DNA of 47,530 bases, from NCBI GenBank assembly GCA_002393195.1, contig DGIK01000129.1, forward strand, positions 1 through 47,530, in the 5' to 3' direction. The notes under the pieces were generated by a model. That model saw only the letters and a program-made list of their open reading frames with translations, did not search any database and was not told the origin of the DNA. Shown piece after piece: positions 15,362-24,248 of this stretch; position 1 is the first letter of the stretch; the number at the start of each line of letters is the position of its first letter. A program made the position numbers and the translations under genes. The DNA comes from Bacteroidales bacterium UBA3824. GTDB taxonomy: Bacteria; Bacteroidota; Bacteroidia; Bacteroidales; UBA3824.

Positions 15362-15416
15362 TCCACCCACCGCGCAAATTTGTCCACCTCTTTTCAGGCT
15401 GTGAACGTTAATTTTG
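15362..15416 (+). promoter_or_regulatory. HTCS-type operator and promoter of the first GH43 gene
   Basis: Half sites TCCACC at 15362 and 15383 (21 bp apart, two helical turns). The -7 box TAATTTTG begins at 15409, 26 bp after the start of the proximal half site. The same spacing recurs before susC and before the second GH43 gene. Confidence 0.65.
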
Positions 15417-15444
15417 TGTTATCAAAAAATTAAAATCACAAGAT

Positions 15445-16914
15445 ATGAAAAGATTCAATAACACATTATTAATGGCAGCGACAGCGGCGGCGGTGCTTAC
15501 CGGCTGCGGCGGCGAACCGCTCAAACCTACCGACGCGCCTAACCCGTGGGCAGACCGCTACGAAAACGTCGCCTCGCCCGACAGTATGGCGTTTTGGGCG
15601 GCGTACAACGTCCACGACCCCTGCATCAGGAAGTTTGGCGACACCTATTATTGTTATAGCACCGATGCGGCGTGGTTTCCGCCAAGACCAAAGGACGCAA
15701 AGCCCGATGCCAACCGCCCCCGCCCAAAGATGGGCAACATCCCGATGAGAAAATCCAACGACTTGGTACATTGGGAGTTTGCGGGATATGCCTTCGACAG
15801 CATACCCGCCGAGGCGTGGAATCACGTGTATCCAATCAGCGGCAGAAAGACCTCTCGCGGACTTTGGGCACCATTCGTATATCAGGAGGGCGACACTTAT
15901 AGAATGTATTACTGCCTCTCAACCTTTGGCGAAAAAGTTTCATACATCGGATTGGCGGAATCAAAAGACCCGCTAAAAGGTTGGCAACCAAAAGGTTGCG
16001 TAGTAAAAACCGACAGCGCGTCAGTAATGAACGCCATCGACCCCACAATCATCGAAAACCACGAAACCAAACAACTGTGGATGGTTTACGGCTCATTCTT
16101 CGGCGGCATCTTCGCCGTGGAACTCGACCGCAAGACCGGTCTCACACTCAAAGAAGGCGACCAAGGTCATCTCATTGCGCATCGTGCTAATTATCAAGTA
16201 GATAATATGGAAGCACCAGAAGTAATCTACAATCCTGACACCAAGAAATACTACCTCTTTGTAAGTTATGGTCCTCTCGTTACCACTTATAATGTGCGCG
16301 TGTGCGTCGCCGACAAGCCCGAAGGCCCTTACAAGGACTATCTCGGCGTTGACCCAAGGGGCGAAGTAAACACTTTTCCCGTCCTGACCGCGCCGTATCG
16401 CTTTGAAAATCACGGCGGTTGGCAGGGAATGGCGCATTGCACTTGTTTCGACGACGGCAACGGCAATTATTATCTCGCCTCGCAGGGACGATTGCAGAGC
16501 GAGCCGGGAATGATGGATTTGTGCATACGCCGTATGGACTTCCGCGAAGACGGTTGGCCGATGGTTTCGCCGGAAAGATTTGCGGGTGATGCTCAGCAAA
16601 AACTCTCTCAATCAAACATTTACGGCGAATACGAGGTAATCCGCATCGTTGACAACTACATAGAAAAAGAACTCTCCGACGGACAGAGCAACGTGCTTTT
16701 GGAGGAGGAGGTCAATAAGTCGGAGCGCGTCGTATTGGACGGCAACAACGTCAGCGACTTCAATGACGGCGTGTTCACCCTCACACTGAAAAACACAAAA
16801 ATTTCTGGTGTAAAATCATACATCGGACACGATTGGGAAAACCAAAAACAAACTGTCCTCTTCACAGGCATTGATAATCAAGGATTTGCAGTGTGGGGCA
16901 AAAAAATCAATTAA
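15445..16914 (+). CDS. GH43 family lipoprotein, probable endo-arabinanase
   Basis: A 489-residue lipoprotein (LTGC lipobox, Cys21) with the five-bladed propeller of glycoside hydrolase family 43. Catalytic residues by pattern: general base Asp58 (NVHDPC), pKa modulator Asp199 (NAIDPTI) and general acid Glu256 (DNMEAPEV). Further arabinanase-like features are VYGSFFGGI and YLASQGR. About 100 C-terminal residues form an extra beta-rich domain (SNIYGEYEVI to the end). The protein probably cleaves alpha-1,5-arabinan at the cell surface or in the periplasm. It is the first gene of the glycan locus and has its own regulated promoter. The exact linkage is inferred from resemblance. Confidence 0.88.
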   Translation: MKRFNNTLLMAATAAAVLTGCGGEPLKPTDAPNPWADRYENVASPDSMAFWAAYNVHDPCIRKFGDTYYCYSTDAAWFPPRPKDAKPDANRPRPKMGNIPMRKSNDLVHWEFAGYAFDSIPAEAWNHVYPISGRKTSRGLWAPFVYQEGDTYRMYYCLSTFGEKVSYIGLAESKDPLKGWQPKGCVVKTDSASVMNAIDPTIIENHETKQLWMVYGSFFGGIFAVELDRKTGLTLKEGDQGHLIAHRANYQVDNMEAPEVIYNPDTKKYYLFVSYGPLVTTYNVRVCVADKPEGPYKDYLGVDPRGEVNTFPVLTAPYRFENHGGWQGMAHCTCFDDGNGNYYLASQGRLQSEPGMMDLCIRRMDFREDGWPMVSPERFAGDAQQKLSQSNIYGEYEVIRIVDNYIEKELSDGQSNVLLEEEVNKSERVVLDGNNVSDFNDGVFTLTLKNTKISGVKSYIGHDWENQKQTVLFTGIDNQGFAVWGKKIN

Positions 16915-16932
16915 CCAAAAATTTACATTAAA

Positions 16933-16987
16933 TCCACTTATTGCGGCGATTTGTCCACCTTGTTAACATTCGGTTAACCTAATTTAG
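16933..16987 (+). promoter_or_regulatory. HTCS-type operator and promoter of susC
   Basis: Half sites TCCACT at 16933 and TCCACC at 16954 (21 bp apart), and a -7-like box TAATTTAG beginning at 16980, again 26 bp after the proximal half site. An inverted GTTAAC/GGTTAAC pair lies between (16962..16978). Confidence 0.65.
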
Positions 16988-17062
16988 CGGTCAGAAAACA
17001 ACGGTAGATTTCTCGTTGGAACCAATAAAACACGAAATTTTTTAATGCTTAAATTTAACAAT

Positions 17063-20000
17063 ATGAAAAAGAAATTATTACTAATTGCAGGCTTGTTGGC
17101 ACTCACGCCGGCGGTAGCGCTCGCCTACTCGGGCGACGCGATGCCCACAGCGATTGCCGCTCCCTACGACAACATCACCGTCAAGGGTACGGTGGTGGAC
17201 GAGACAGGCAGCCCGATTCCGGGTGTGTCGGTTTACGTAAAAGGCACTACAAACGGCACCATCACCGACATCGACGGCAACTTCTCCCTCTCCTGTCCCT
17301 CGGATGCCACTCTCGTATTCTCTTACGTGGGCTACACCACTCAGGAGATTGCGGTAAACAACAACTCCAACCTCGGCACAATCTCCTTGATGGAAGACAA
17401 CAAGGAATTGGAACAAGTAGTTGTAATCGGTTACGGTACACAGAAGAAAGTCGATTTGACAGGTTCTGTGGCAATCGTTGACGCCGACGAAATGAAGAAA
17501 GTGTCCAACTCCAACATCTCCACAATGCTCGAAGGCAAAGTGGCAGGCGTTCAGATTACATCCGACGGTCAGCCCGGCGCAGACCCGAGCGTAAGAATCC
17601 GTGGTATCTCCACTTTCGGAGACTCTGCTCCTCTGTACATCATCGACGGTGTGCCCGTAGGAACGTCCATTCGCGACTTCTCGCCAAACGACATCGCCAC
17701 CATCCAAATCTTGAAGGACGCATCCGCAGCCGCAATCTACGGTTCGCGTGCGGCAAACGGCGTGGTAATCATCACCACCAAGAGCGGCAAGAAAAACCAG
17801 CCTCTCCGCGTTGACTACTCAGGATACTATGGTATTGACTGGGTAAACAAAAACACATTCGATGTAATGAACACCGACCAGTTTGTTGAGTACATTCAGA
17901 CAGCAGCCAAAAATTCAAACACGGCGCTTCCTTCTGGCTACGACCCCACCTCTGACAAATACTTCCTCAAAGAAGGCAACTATGTGAATACCGACTGGTT
18001 TGACGAAGTGTTCAAACTTGGCAAGCGTCAAAACCACAACGTGAGCCTCTCTGGCGGCTCCGACCACAGCACCTATAATATTGGTCTCGACTACTTCGAT
18101 CAAAAGGGCGTTGTGGAAGGTACAGGTCCCGACTACACACGCTACACAGCGCGTATCAACAACACTATGGACGTCAAGTTCATCAAATTCCGTACAGGTC
18201 TCGTGTATTCCCACTCCGACCAAAACAATATGTCAATCGGCAACGGAAACGAGTACATTCAAGGCCTCAACGCCAACCAAGGCAACTTCATGAGCTCCAT
18301 CCTCGTAATGCAGCCTACCATTCCGGCTTACGACGAAAGTTCGTGGGTACTTGATGGACGAGAAGGCGAAGGTGCAGCCGCAGCATTGCCCTACGACGCA
18401 TACGGCTACGGCGTTTACGATGCTACAATACACGGCGACATCGCACAGTCCAACCCATTGGTACTCAACAACATCATTGAACGCAAATACCAAGTAGATC
18501 GTATCCTCGGAACAGCCAGCGCAAATGTGGACTTGTTTGACATGGTAGGTCTCAACTTCGCCAACCACAAACTCTCCTACAACCTCAATCTCTCTTACAG
18601 CAAGACATACTGCAAGGACTTTGTATGGTTGCCCACATGGTACCAGAGCTCAAAACTCACACACTCGCAGTCTGACTCCCGTCTCGATCAAGGCTACCGT
18701 CAATATACCGACGCCCTCGTTGAAAACACAATCAATTACGAAGGTACAATCGCCGACAAGCATCACATCAGCGCGGTAGTCGGCATGACATACGAGGCAG
18801 AAAAATACCACACTGTTGCGGCTTGGGGCTTCGACTATTCTGCTCCTTACTACTTGCAGATTTCTCAGGCTGCTGACCGCGACGCTACTTCCTACGAATC
18901 GGAACACCGTCTTGCGTCTTACATCGGACGTCTCAACTACGACTTCGACCAGAAATATCTCCTTAGCGTAACGGCTCGTCGAGATGGTTCTTCAAGGCTT
19001 TCGAGCGAAGACCGCTGGGGATGGTTCCCGTCTGTTTCTCTCGGTTGGAGGCTCGACCGCGAAGAGTTCTTCCCGGTTGACGACAAACTCATCAACCTCT
19101 TCAAGATACGTGGCAGCTACGGTATCCTCGGCAACGAAAACATCGGCGAATACCAGTATATGGAAACTATGAACCGCAACAACTTTATGTACTCATTCAA
19201 CGGCAGCATCGTATCAGGCTCGGCAATCAGTTCTTTTGTCAATACTTCCATCGCTTGGGAGAAAAAGAAATCCACATCTGTTGGTTTCGACCTCGGCATG
19301 TTGAACGGACAAATTGAGTTTACATTCGAGTGGTTCAAGAACAAGTCTGAAGACCTCCTCTACGGCGTAGCAGTACCGATTACAGCAGGTGTAACCAACG
19401 GCACAGTTACCATGAACGCAGCAGAAATGGAAAACAGCGGTTTTGAATGGTCTGCCACTTATCACAACTACAAACACAAAGTAAAGTACGACATCTCATT
19501 CAACGCCTCGACCCTCAAAAACAAGGTAAAATCGCTCGGCTTTGGCAACGACTACTACCTCACTGGCAACTACATGACAAGGCTTGACGACGAACTCGGC
19601 CGCTTCTACGGATATAAATACGCCGGCATCCTCACCCAGGAAAAACTCGACGAACTCAACGCATACGCCGCAACTTACGGTCTTACAGAATATCAGCCCG
19701 GCGCAAAGGCTGGCGACTGCTACTACGTGGACATCGCTGGCGCATACGACGAGAATGGCAATGCAATTCCCGACGGTCAGATTACCGACGCCGACCGTGA
19801 AGACCTCGGCTCTGGCATGCCTTCTGTCAACTTCGGTCTCAGCGGACGCGTAGAGTACAAAGGTTGGGACCTCAGCGTTTCTACATACGGCGCACTTGGC
19901 TTCAAGGTTCAGGACGCTATCTACGACCAGATGACCTCCTGCTATTCAATCGGCAACAGAGATCCCGAAGTAATGTCGGCTGGTTCGCCAAACGTTTACT

Positions 20001-20293
20001 ACACCAATACAGCCACTTTGGCTTGGAACGACCTTTTCTCGGAGCGCAAAATCCAAAATGCCAACTACTGGAAGATTGCTAACGTAGAACTCGGCTACAA
20101 TTTCAAGGACGACTGGTTCAATGGCATTGTTAGCAACGTAAGAGCATACGTGTCGCTCCAAAACATTGCAACTCTTACCAAGTACAAGGGCTACAATGTA
20201 GATTACGCTCCTGGTCTTTGGACTCCCGGCTACAACTACTGTTCATTCCCGACACCTAAAACCGTTATGTTCGGTCTCAAGTGTTCTTTCTAA
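17063..20293 (+). CDS. susC: SusC/RagA-type TonB-dependent outer-membrane transporter
   Basis: About 1076 residues from the ATG at 17063, which starts directly at the signal peptide (MKKKLLLIAGLLAL); the ATG six codons upstream is less likely. Domains in order: a carboxypeptidase-D-like beta-sandwich (VKGTVVDETGSPIPGVSVYV), a TonB box region (EQVVVIGYGTQKK), a plug (SAAAIYGSRAANGVVIITTK) and a 22-strand barrel that ends in Phe. It imports oligosaccharides through the outer membrane with the SusD protein as lid, powered by TonB. It heads the susCD-lipoprotein operon, 33 bp before susD. The symbol denotes the family, not starch specificity; the substrate is probably arabinan fragments. Confidence 0.95.
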   Translation: MKKKLLLIAGLLALTPAVALAYSGDAMPTAIAAPYDNITVKGTVVDETGSPIPGVSVYVKGTTNGTITDIDGNFSLSCPSDATLVFSYVGYTTQEIAVNNNSNLGTISLMEDNKELEQVVVIGYGTQKKVDLTGSVAIVDADEMKKVSNSNISTMLEGKVAGVQITSDGQPGADPSVRIRGISTFGDSAPLYIIDGVPVGTSIRDFSPNDIATIQILKDASAAAIYGSRAANGVVIITTKSGKKNQPLRVDYSGYYGIDWVNKNTFDVMNTDQFVEYIQTAAKNSNTALPSGYDPTSDKYFLKEGNYVNTDWFDEVFKLGKRQNHNVSLSGGSDHSTYNIGLDYFDQKGVVEGTGPDYTRYTARINNTMDVKFIKFRTGLVYSHSDQNNMSIGNGNEYIQGLNANQGNFMSSILVMQPTIPAYDESSWVLDGREGEGAAAALPYDAYGYGVYDATIHGDIAQSNPLVLNNIIERKYQVDRILGTASANVDLFDMVGLNFANHKLSYNLNLSYSKTYCKDFVWLPTWYQSSKLTHSQSDSRLDQGYRQYTDALVENTINYEGTIADKHHISAVVGMTYEAEKYHTVAAWGFDYSAPYYLQISQAADRDATSYESEHRLASYIGRLNYDFDQKYLLSVTARRDGSSRLSSEDRWGWFPSVSLGWRLDREEFFPVDDKLINLFKIRGSYGILGNENIGEYQYMETMNRNNFMYSFNGSIVSGSAISSFVNTSIAWEKKKSTSVGFDLGMLNGQIEFTFEWFKNKSEDLLYGVAVPITAGVTNGTVTMNAAEMENSGFEWSATYHNYKHKVKYDISFNASTLKNKVKSLGFGNDYYLTGNYMTRLDDELGRFYGYKYAGILTQEKLDELNAYAATYGLTEYQPGAKAGDCYYVDIAGAYDENGNAIPDGQITDADREDLGSGMPSVNFGLSGRVEYKGWDLSVSTYGALGFKVQDAIYDQMTSCYSIGNRDPEVMSAGSPNVYYTNTATLAWNDLFSERKIQNANYWKIANVELGYNFKDDWFNGIVSNVRAYVSLQNIATLTKYKGYNVDYAPGLWTPGYNYCSFPTPKTVMFGLKCSF

Positions 20294-20326
20294 AACATAG
20301 CGAATCATATAAAATAGGATACAATC

Positions 20327-22099
20327 ATGAAAAAGAATAAATTGATATATGTTGCTGGATTGGGACTGATGCTGGCATCGGGCTTATCTTCCTGCGAAGA
20401 CAAACTCGATGTAGTAAACACCAATCAGCAGACAACAAGCGAGTTCGGCAACACTTCATCTGACCTTGACGAGGCGGTCATCGCCTGCTACAACCACATC
20501 CGAATGGACGGTACATTCTCACGTCTTGGCTACCTCGAGGAAGTGTGCCTCGGTGATGAAGTGGGTGAATTCAACGACAACCTCTGGTGGAGCCGTTTCG
20601 ACTGGTACAATGCTCCACAAGCCGGTTGGGACGAGCAGACATCGCCACTCTACATGTGGTCGTATGCCATCAACAAGTGCAATTTCGTACTCTACAAGGT
20701 GGACAAAGTAGGCCTTGACGCATCAAGCGACAAGTACAAGCAAATCAAAGGTCAAGCACTCTTCATCCGTGGCCTCGGTCTCTACGAACTCGCAACATTC
20801 TACCAAGATGTGCCTTTCACGACCAACTACGAAGACTACGGCTCGCTTGAGGGATTGTACATGCCCACACGCCCGCAATCGGAAGTCCTCGACCAGGCCG
20901 AAGCGGATTTCAAGGAAGCAATGGAACTTCTTCCATCCCGTGACGAAGGCGGCGAGTGGGCTGGAGGACGCGCAACTTGCGGTGCCGCAGCAGGCTATTA
21001 CGTAAGGACACTGATGTTCCGCCGCAAATTCACCGACGCTCTCGCTGTTTGCAAAGACATCCTCAGTTCCGAAGACGGCGGCAATCAGAAGTACGGCGCA
21101 TACAAACTTATGGCTGACTACGGCGACAACTTCCGTTCTCAAAGTGGCGAAAACAACGAAGAATCCCTCTTTGAAGTTCAGTTCCTCGACTACGGTGTTG
21201 GTGGCTCCGACTTCGAGTGGGGTCCGGTCAACAATTCCAAGAGCGCAACACAAGGTCATGCAATTGAAACAGTATTTGCCAACGGCGATGCGGGCGGTTG
21301 GAACGACCTCGCCGCTCAGCCCTGGCTCTATCAGACTTTCAAGAGCCAGAAACAGGTAAACGGCAACCCCGATCCGCGCCTCTACTGGACACTTCTGTCC
21401 TACGAATCCGAATACGACAATATGGACGGCTACTCCAACACGGCTTACACCAAGGCTTACACCGAGCATATTGCCACCGGAGCAAACTGGTTTGGTATGT
21501 CGATTGCAAAGCACACCACTGCTCGTGAAAACATCTATACAACAATACCTGCGCAAGGTCTTACTTGTGGTGTAAACATAAGACTGCTCCGCTACTCCGA
21601 CATCCTGCTTCGCGCAGCAGAGTGCGAAAACGAGGTCAATGGTCCCACAGCAAACGCCTTCAAGTGGATCAACAAGGTACGTAAGCGCGCCAACCTCGCG
21701 GATCTCGACCAAAGCAAATTCACCACAGCGGACGCACTCTTCGAGCAAATCGCCAACGTAGAACGTCCTACAGAGTTCGGCTGCGAACACGGCCGTCTTC
21801 AAGACCTCATCCGTTGGGGCTTCTTCTACGAGCCGTCGCGCTTGAAACAACTCCACAAACACGGCTGCTCTTTCCATGGAAAGGACAGAGTTGCAGAATT
21901 GCCTGCTACCGTTGAAGAGGCCGATTACGACAGTTTCCAGTACTACCAGGAAGGTCATGAATACATGTGCATCGTTGACAAGGATCTCAACGCCAACTAC
22001 AACCTCAAAGGCAACTCGGCAAACAACAACACGTCAAACCGCAGCTTCTACGACGGCTACACAATACACCCCGTAGTACCTGGCATAGGCGTGCAATAG
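20327..22099 (+). CDS. susD: SusD/RagB-type surface glycan-binding lipoprotein
   Basis: A 590-residue lipoprotein (SSC lipobox, Cys23) of the SusD/RagB family, mostly TPR-like helices. Typical pieces are FIRGLGLYELATFYQDVPFT near residue 145 and LLRYSDILLRAAECENE near 420. A C-terminal region follows with FGCEHGRLQDLIRWG. It covers the SusC barrel on the cell surface and captures the oligosaccharide before import. It directly follows susC in the same operon. A GTAG-footed hairpin lies after its stop codon and may thin out transcription of the next gene. Confidence 0.95.
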   Translation: MKKNKLIYVAGLGLMLASGLSSCEDKLDVVNTNQQTTSEFGNTSSDLDEAVIACYNHIRMDGTFSRLGYLEEVCLGDEVGEFNDNLWWSRFDWYNAPQAGWDEQTSPLYMWSYAINKCNFVLYKVDKVGLDASSDKYKQIKGQALFIRGLGLYELATFYQDVPFTTNYEDYGSLEGLYMPTRPQSEVLDQAEADFKEAMELLPSRDEGGEWAGGRATCGAAAGYYVRTLMFRRKFTDALAVCKDILSSEDGGNQKYGAYKLMADYGDNFRSQSGENNEESLFEVQFLDYGVGGSDFEWGPVNNSKSATQGHAIETVFANGDAGGWNDLAAQPWLYQTFKSQKQVNGNPDPRLYWTLLSYESEYDNMDGYSNTAYTKAYTEHIATGANWFGMSIAKHTTARENIYTTIPAQGLTCGVNIRLLRYSDILLRAAECENEVNGPTANAFKWINKVRKRANLADLDQSKFTTADALFEQIANVERPTEFGCEHGRLQDLIRWGFFYEPSRLKQLHKHGCSFHGKDRVAELPATVEEADYDSFQYYQEGHEYMCIVDKDLNANYNLKGNSANNNTSNRSFYDGYTIHPVVPGIGVQ

Positions 22100-22113
22100 A
22101 AATTTTGAAAAAC

Positions 22114-22145
22114 GTAGGGGACGTACATTATGGAACGTTCCCTAC
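22114..22145 (+). repeat. GTAG-footed hairpin between susD and the third operon gene
   Basis: GTAGGGGACGT and ACGTTCCCTAC form an 11-bp stem with one G-U pair around a 10-nt loop. The GTAG/CTAC feet match the other REP-like palindromes in the window. There is no T run, so it is more likely a REP or an mRNA stabiliser than a terminator. Confidence 0.7.
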
Positions 22146-22177
22146 ATTAAACAAACAATATTAAAACGAATATAATC

Positions 22178-24037
22178 ATGAAAATAAATAAAATTTTCGC
22201 AGCAACACTTGTAGCAGTGAGCGTGGCAGCAACGCTCACCACGGGCTGCGACGAGAGCGAGCTCTACAGTGCAGATGCTCCGGAGTGGATTGCAGACTCT
22301 GTGTCGGCCGTAGCGGCAAGAAACGCCGCAAACGCAGGAGAGGGCATAGACAAAAACTCGCTTGGAACCCTTTTCGAGACGTTTTCATCAACCGACTGGA
22401 ACTGGCCCAAACTCCACGTTGAGGCACAAGTCGGCACTTGGAAGTTCACCAGCAGCGACGGCAAATACACCGACGTAGAGATTGTCGGCTCGGCTTGGTG
22501 GTCTCCCCAATCCATTGACGCCAACGCCGACGGCAGCAACTGGACAAGCTCCGACTTCGACCTCGCCCTCGACCAAGAACTGCTCCTCACATTCATACCC
22601 CAGACCGAAAACGCCGTAGTAATGTGGGAGTTCTACGGCAATGGATATTGGACAACAATGTCGGAAGGCAACTGGTGGTTCGCCGACGACGGTGACATGA
22701 AACCAGGTGAAACTGCCACTGGTTCCACATCCGGATACAGCACCTCGGAGATGGGCATGTATCATTGGGCTCCGGGGTCAGTCGTAAATGTTCTTGTCAC
22801 AAAAAGTGGAAAAACCACAACACTCGCCGTCTACGGCCCCACAATCGAAGACTACGAAGCCTCATCAATCAAATTGGAGGGAATAAAGTCCACTCGAGAA
22901 TTTTCGGCAGACCTCACACTCGACCAGATTGTCGAAAACGCCACTATTACCGTCGGATTCAACGACGACGCATTCTCAAAGCAAGTGGACTTAAAGGACT
23001 GCCACCTCAGCGTGTCCCCCGACCTCACAACACCAGGAATGAAGACCGTAACCGCCATTTATTACCTGACAAACGAGGGCGAGGCCGGCAATCCCGTCGT
23101 CGGCACATACAACGTCAACATCGTCAACAAGGTTGAAAGCATTACGGTAGCCACTATGCCGAACAACACTATCTACTACCTTAATTCAGACGGATCAGAC
23201 ATAAAGTTCGACCCGACAGGCATTGTCGTTAAATCCAACAATGGAGACGTCCTGACCAACGATGTTCTGACATTCAGCAACATAAAAAATGAGAAAGGCA
23301 CACAGACCGTTACAATCACATACAGCGACGGCATCTCTACGACAATAGATGTTACCGTTACTGAGCTGGTGGGCGACGACATACTATTTAAAGGCAAAAT
23401 CATCGGTAGTGGCAAGTTCGTTGAAGACGAAACCTTCGGACTTGTATTCGAAAATGACAATTCAGCCCAAAGAACAAGCTACTTGCTGCTGCCAGAAGGA
23501 ACTATTCCCGATTGCTCCGAATCCAAAGCAATGACGATTTCATTCTGGGTCAATGGCAACGGCAAAGCCTTTATATGGTCTCCGATTTTCGCTGCCTACG
23601 CTGCCGCACCTGTCGACAACTCTAACACATTCCCAATGTTCATTATCCAAGGACGCGGACTTTTGCAGACCAACATCGAAGGCTGGAACGACTTTACCGG
23701 AGCGCAGAACACTACCGGAGCAAACACCGAAAGCGTCGCATATCTGGAAGACAACCAGTGGCACTTAGTAACCGTAACAATCACCGACAAACACGCTGAG
23801 TTTATTGTTGACAATACCGTTGTCAATGCCTGGGATTACACTGGCGAAGGCGATGGACAAGTAACAACAGGCTTCTTGTCAAAGGGTCACGAAATGTTGA
23901 CATACATCTGCCTTGGCGGCAACCAGGCTTGGGGCTGGGGCGATCCCGACACCGGCTACAAATATGCCAAACTCAAAACCTACGATAGGGTAATCTCTGC
24001 CGAGGAAATCGCTAAGCGTATCGCCGACAAAGAATAA
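22178..24037 (+). CDS. Surface lipoprotein with Ig-like and LamG-type domains (SusE/F position)
   Basis: A 619-residue lipoprotein (TTGC lipobox, Cys24). An N-terminal domain (~45-225) has a jelly-roll-like appearance rich in Trp and Asp. Two Ig-like segments follow (about 230-310 and 315-390), the second with a GTQTVTITYSDG pattern typical of bacterial Ig folds. The last 200 residues look like a LamG/concanavalin-type domain (MTISFWVNGNG, WHLVTVTITDKHAEFIVDN). It has no recognisable catalytic motif, so a glycan-binding role on the cell surface is likely, as for SusE/SusF-type proteins. It is the third gene of the susC operon and is followed by a good terminator. Confidence 0.82.
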   Translation: MKINKIFAATLVAVSVAATLTTGCDESELYSADAPEWIADSVSAVAARNAANAGEGIDKNSLGTLFETFSSTDWNWPKLHVEAQVGTWKFTSSDGKYTDVEIVGSAWWSPQSIDANADGSNWTSSDFDLALDQELLLTFIPQTENAVVMWEFYGNGYWTTMSEGNWWFADDGDMKPGETATGSTSGYSTSEMGMYHWAPGSVVNVLVTKSGKTTTLAVYGPTIEDYEASSIKLEGIKSTREFSADLTLDQIVENATITVGFNDDAFSKQVDLKDCHLSVSPDLTTPGMKTVTAIYYLTNEGEAGNPVVGTYNVNIVNKVESITVATMPNNTIYYLNSDGSDIKFDPTGIVVKSNNGDVLTNDVLTFSNIKNEKGTQTVTITYSDGISTTIDVTVTELVGDDILFKGKIIGSGKFVEDETFGLVFENDNSAQRTSYLLLPEGTIPDCSESKAMTISFWVNGNGKAFIWSPIFAAYAAAPVDNSNTFPMFIIQGRGLLQTNIEGWNDFTGAQNTTGANTESVAYLEDNQWHLVTVTITDKHAEFIVDNTVVNAWDYTGEGDGQVTTGFLSKGHEMLTYICLGGNQAWGWGDPDTGYKYAKLKTYDRVISAEEIAKRIADKE

Positions 24038-24065
24038 TCCGTAATCAATCCCTCTCACAATAATC

Positions 24066-24111
24066 TCCCCGCCGGCGAACATCTGTCGGTGGGGATTTTT
24101 TTATTCCTATT
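24066..24111 (+). terminator. Terminator of the susCD operon
   Basis: Imperfect GC-rich hairpin CCCCGCCGGC ... GTCGGTGGGG followed by ATTTTTTTATT, about 30 bp after the stop codon. Confidence 0.75.
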
Positions 24112-24122
24112 CCACCCTTTTG

Positions 24123-24199
24123 TCCACCTCATTTTTCTAAATTGTCCACCTCAAAAACACTTTTATCCATCCGTACTACAAAAAAAACTCCTACCTTAG
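24123..24199 (+). promoter_or_regulatory. HTCS-type operator array and promoter of the second GH43 gene
   Basis: Half sites TCCACC at 24123 and 24145 and TCCATC at 24166 (22 and 21 bp apart), with a further TCCACC at 24111. The -7-like box TACCTTAG begins at 24192, exactly 26 bp after the proximal half site. It has more copies than the other two promoters. Confidence 0.65.
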
Positions 24200-24248
24200 C
24201 ATCATCAAAACAAACATGATTTCACTAACCTCTTAATATCTGAAAGCA

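Noticed and set aside
15376..15416. TTTG at 15379 as a normal -33 element of the first GH43 promoter
   Set aside because: The spacer to the -7 box would be 26 bp, too long for the usual 19-21; the position fits the activator half site better.
20723..21958. Long open frame (411 codons) opposite susD
   Set aside because: The susD frame has a signal peptide, lipobox and family motifs; the opposite frame is a codon-bias shadow.
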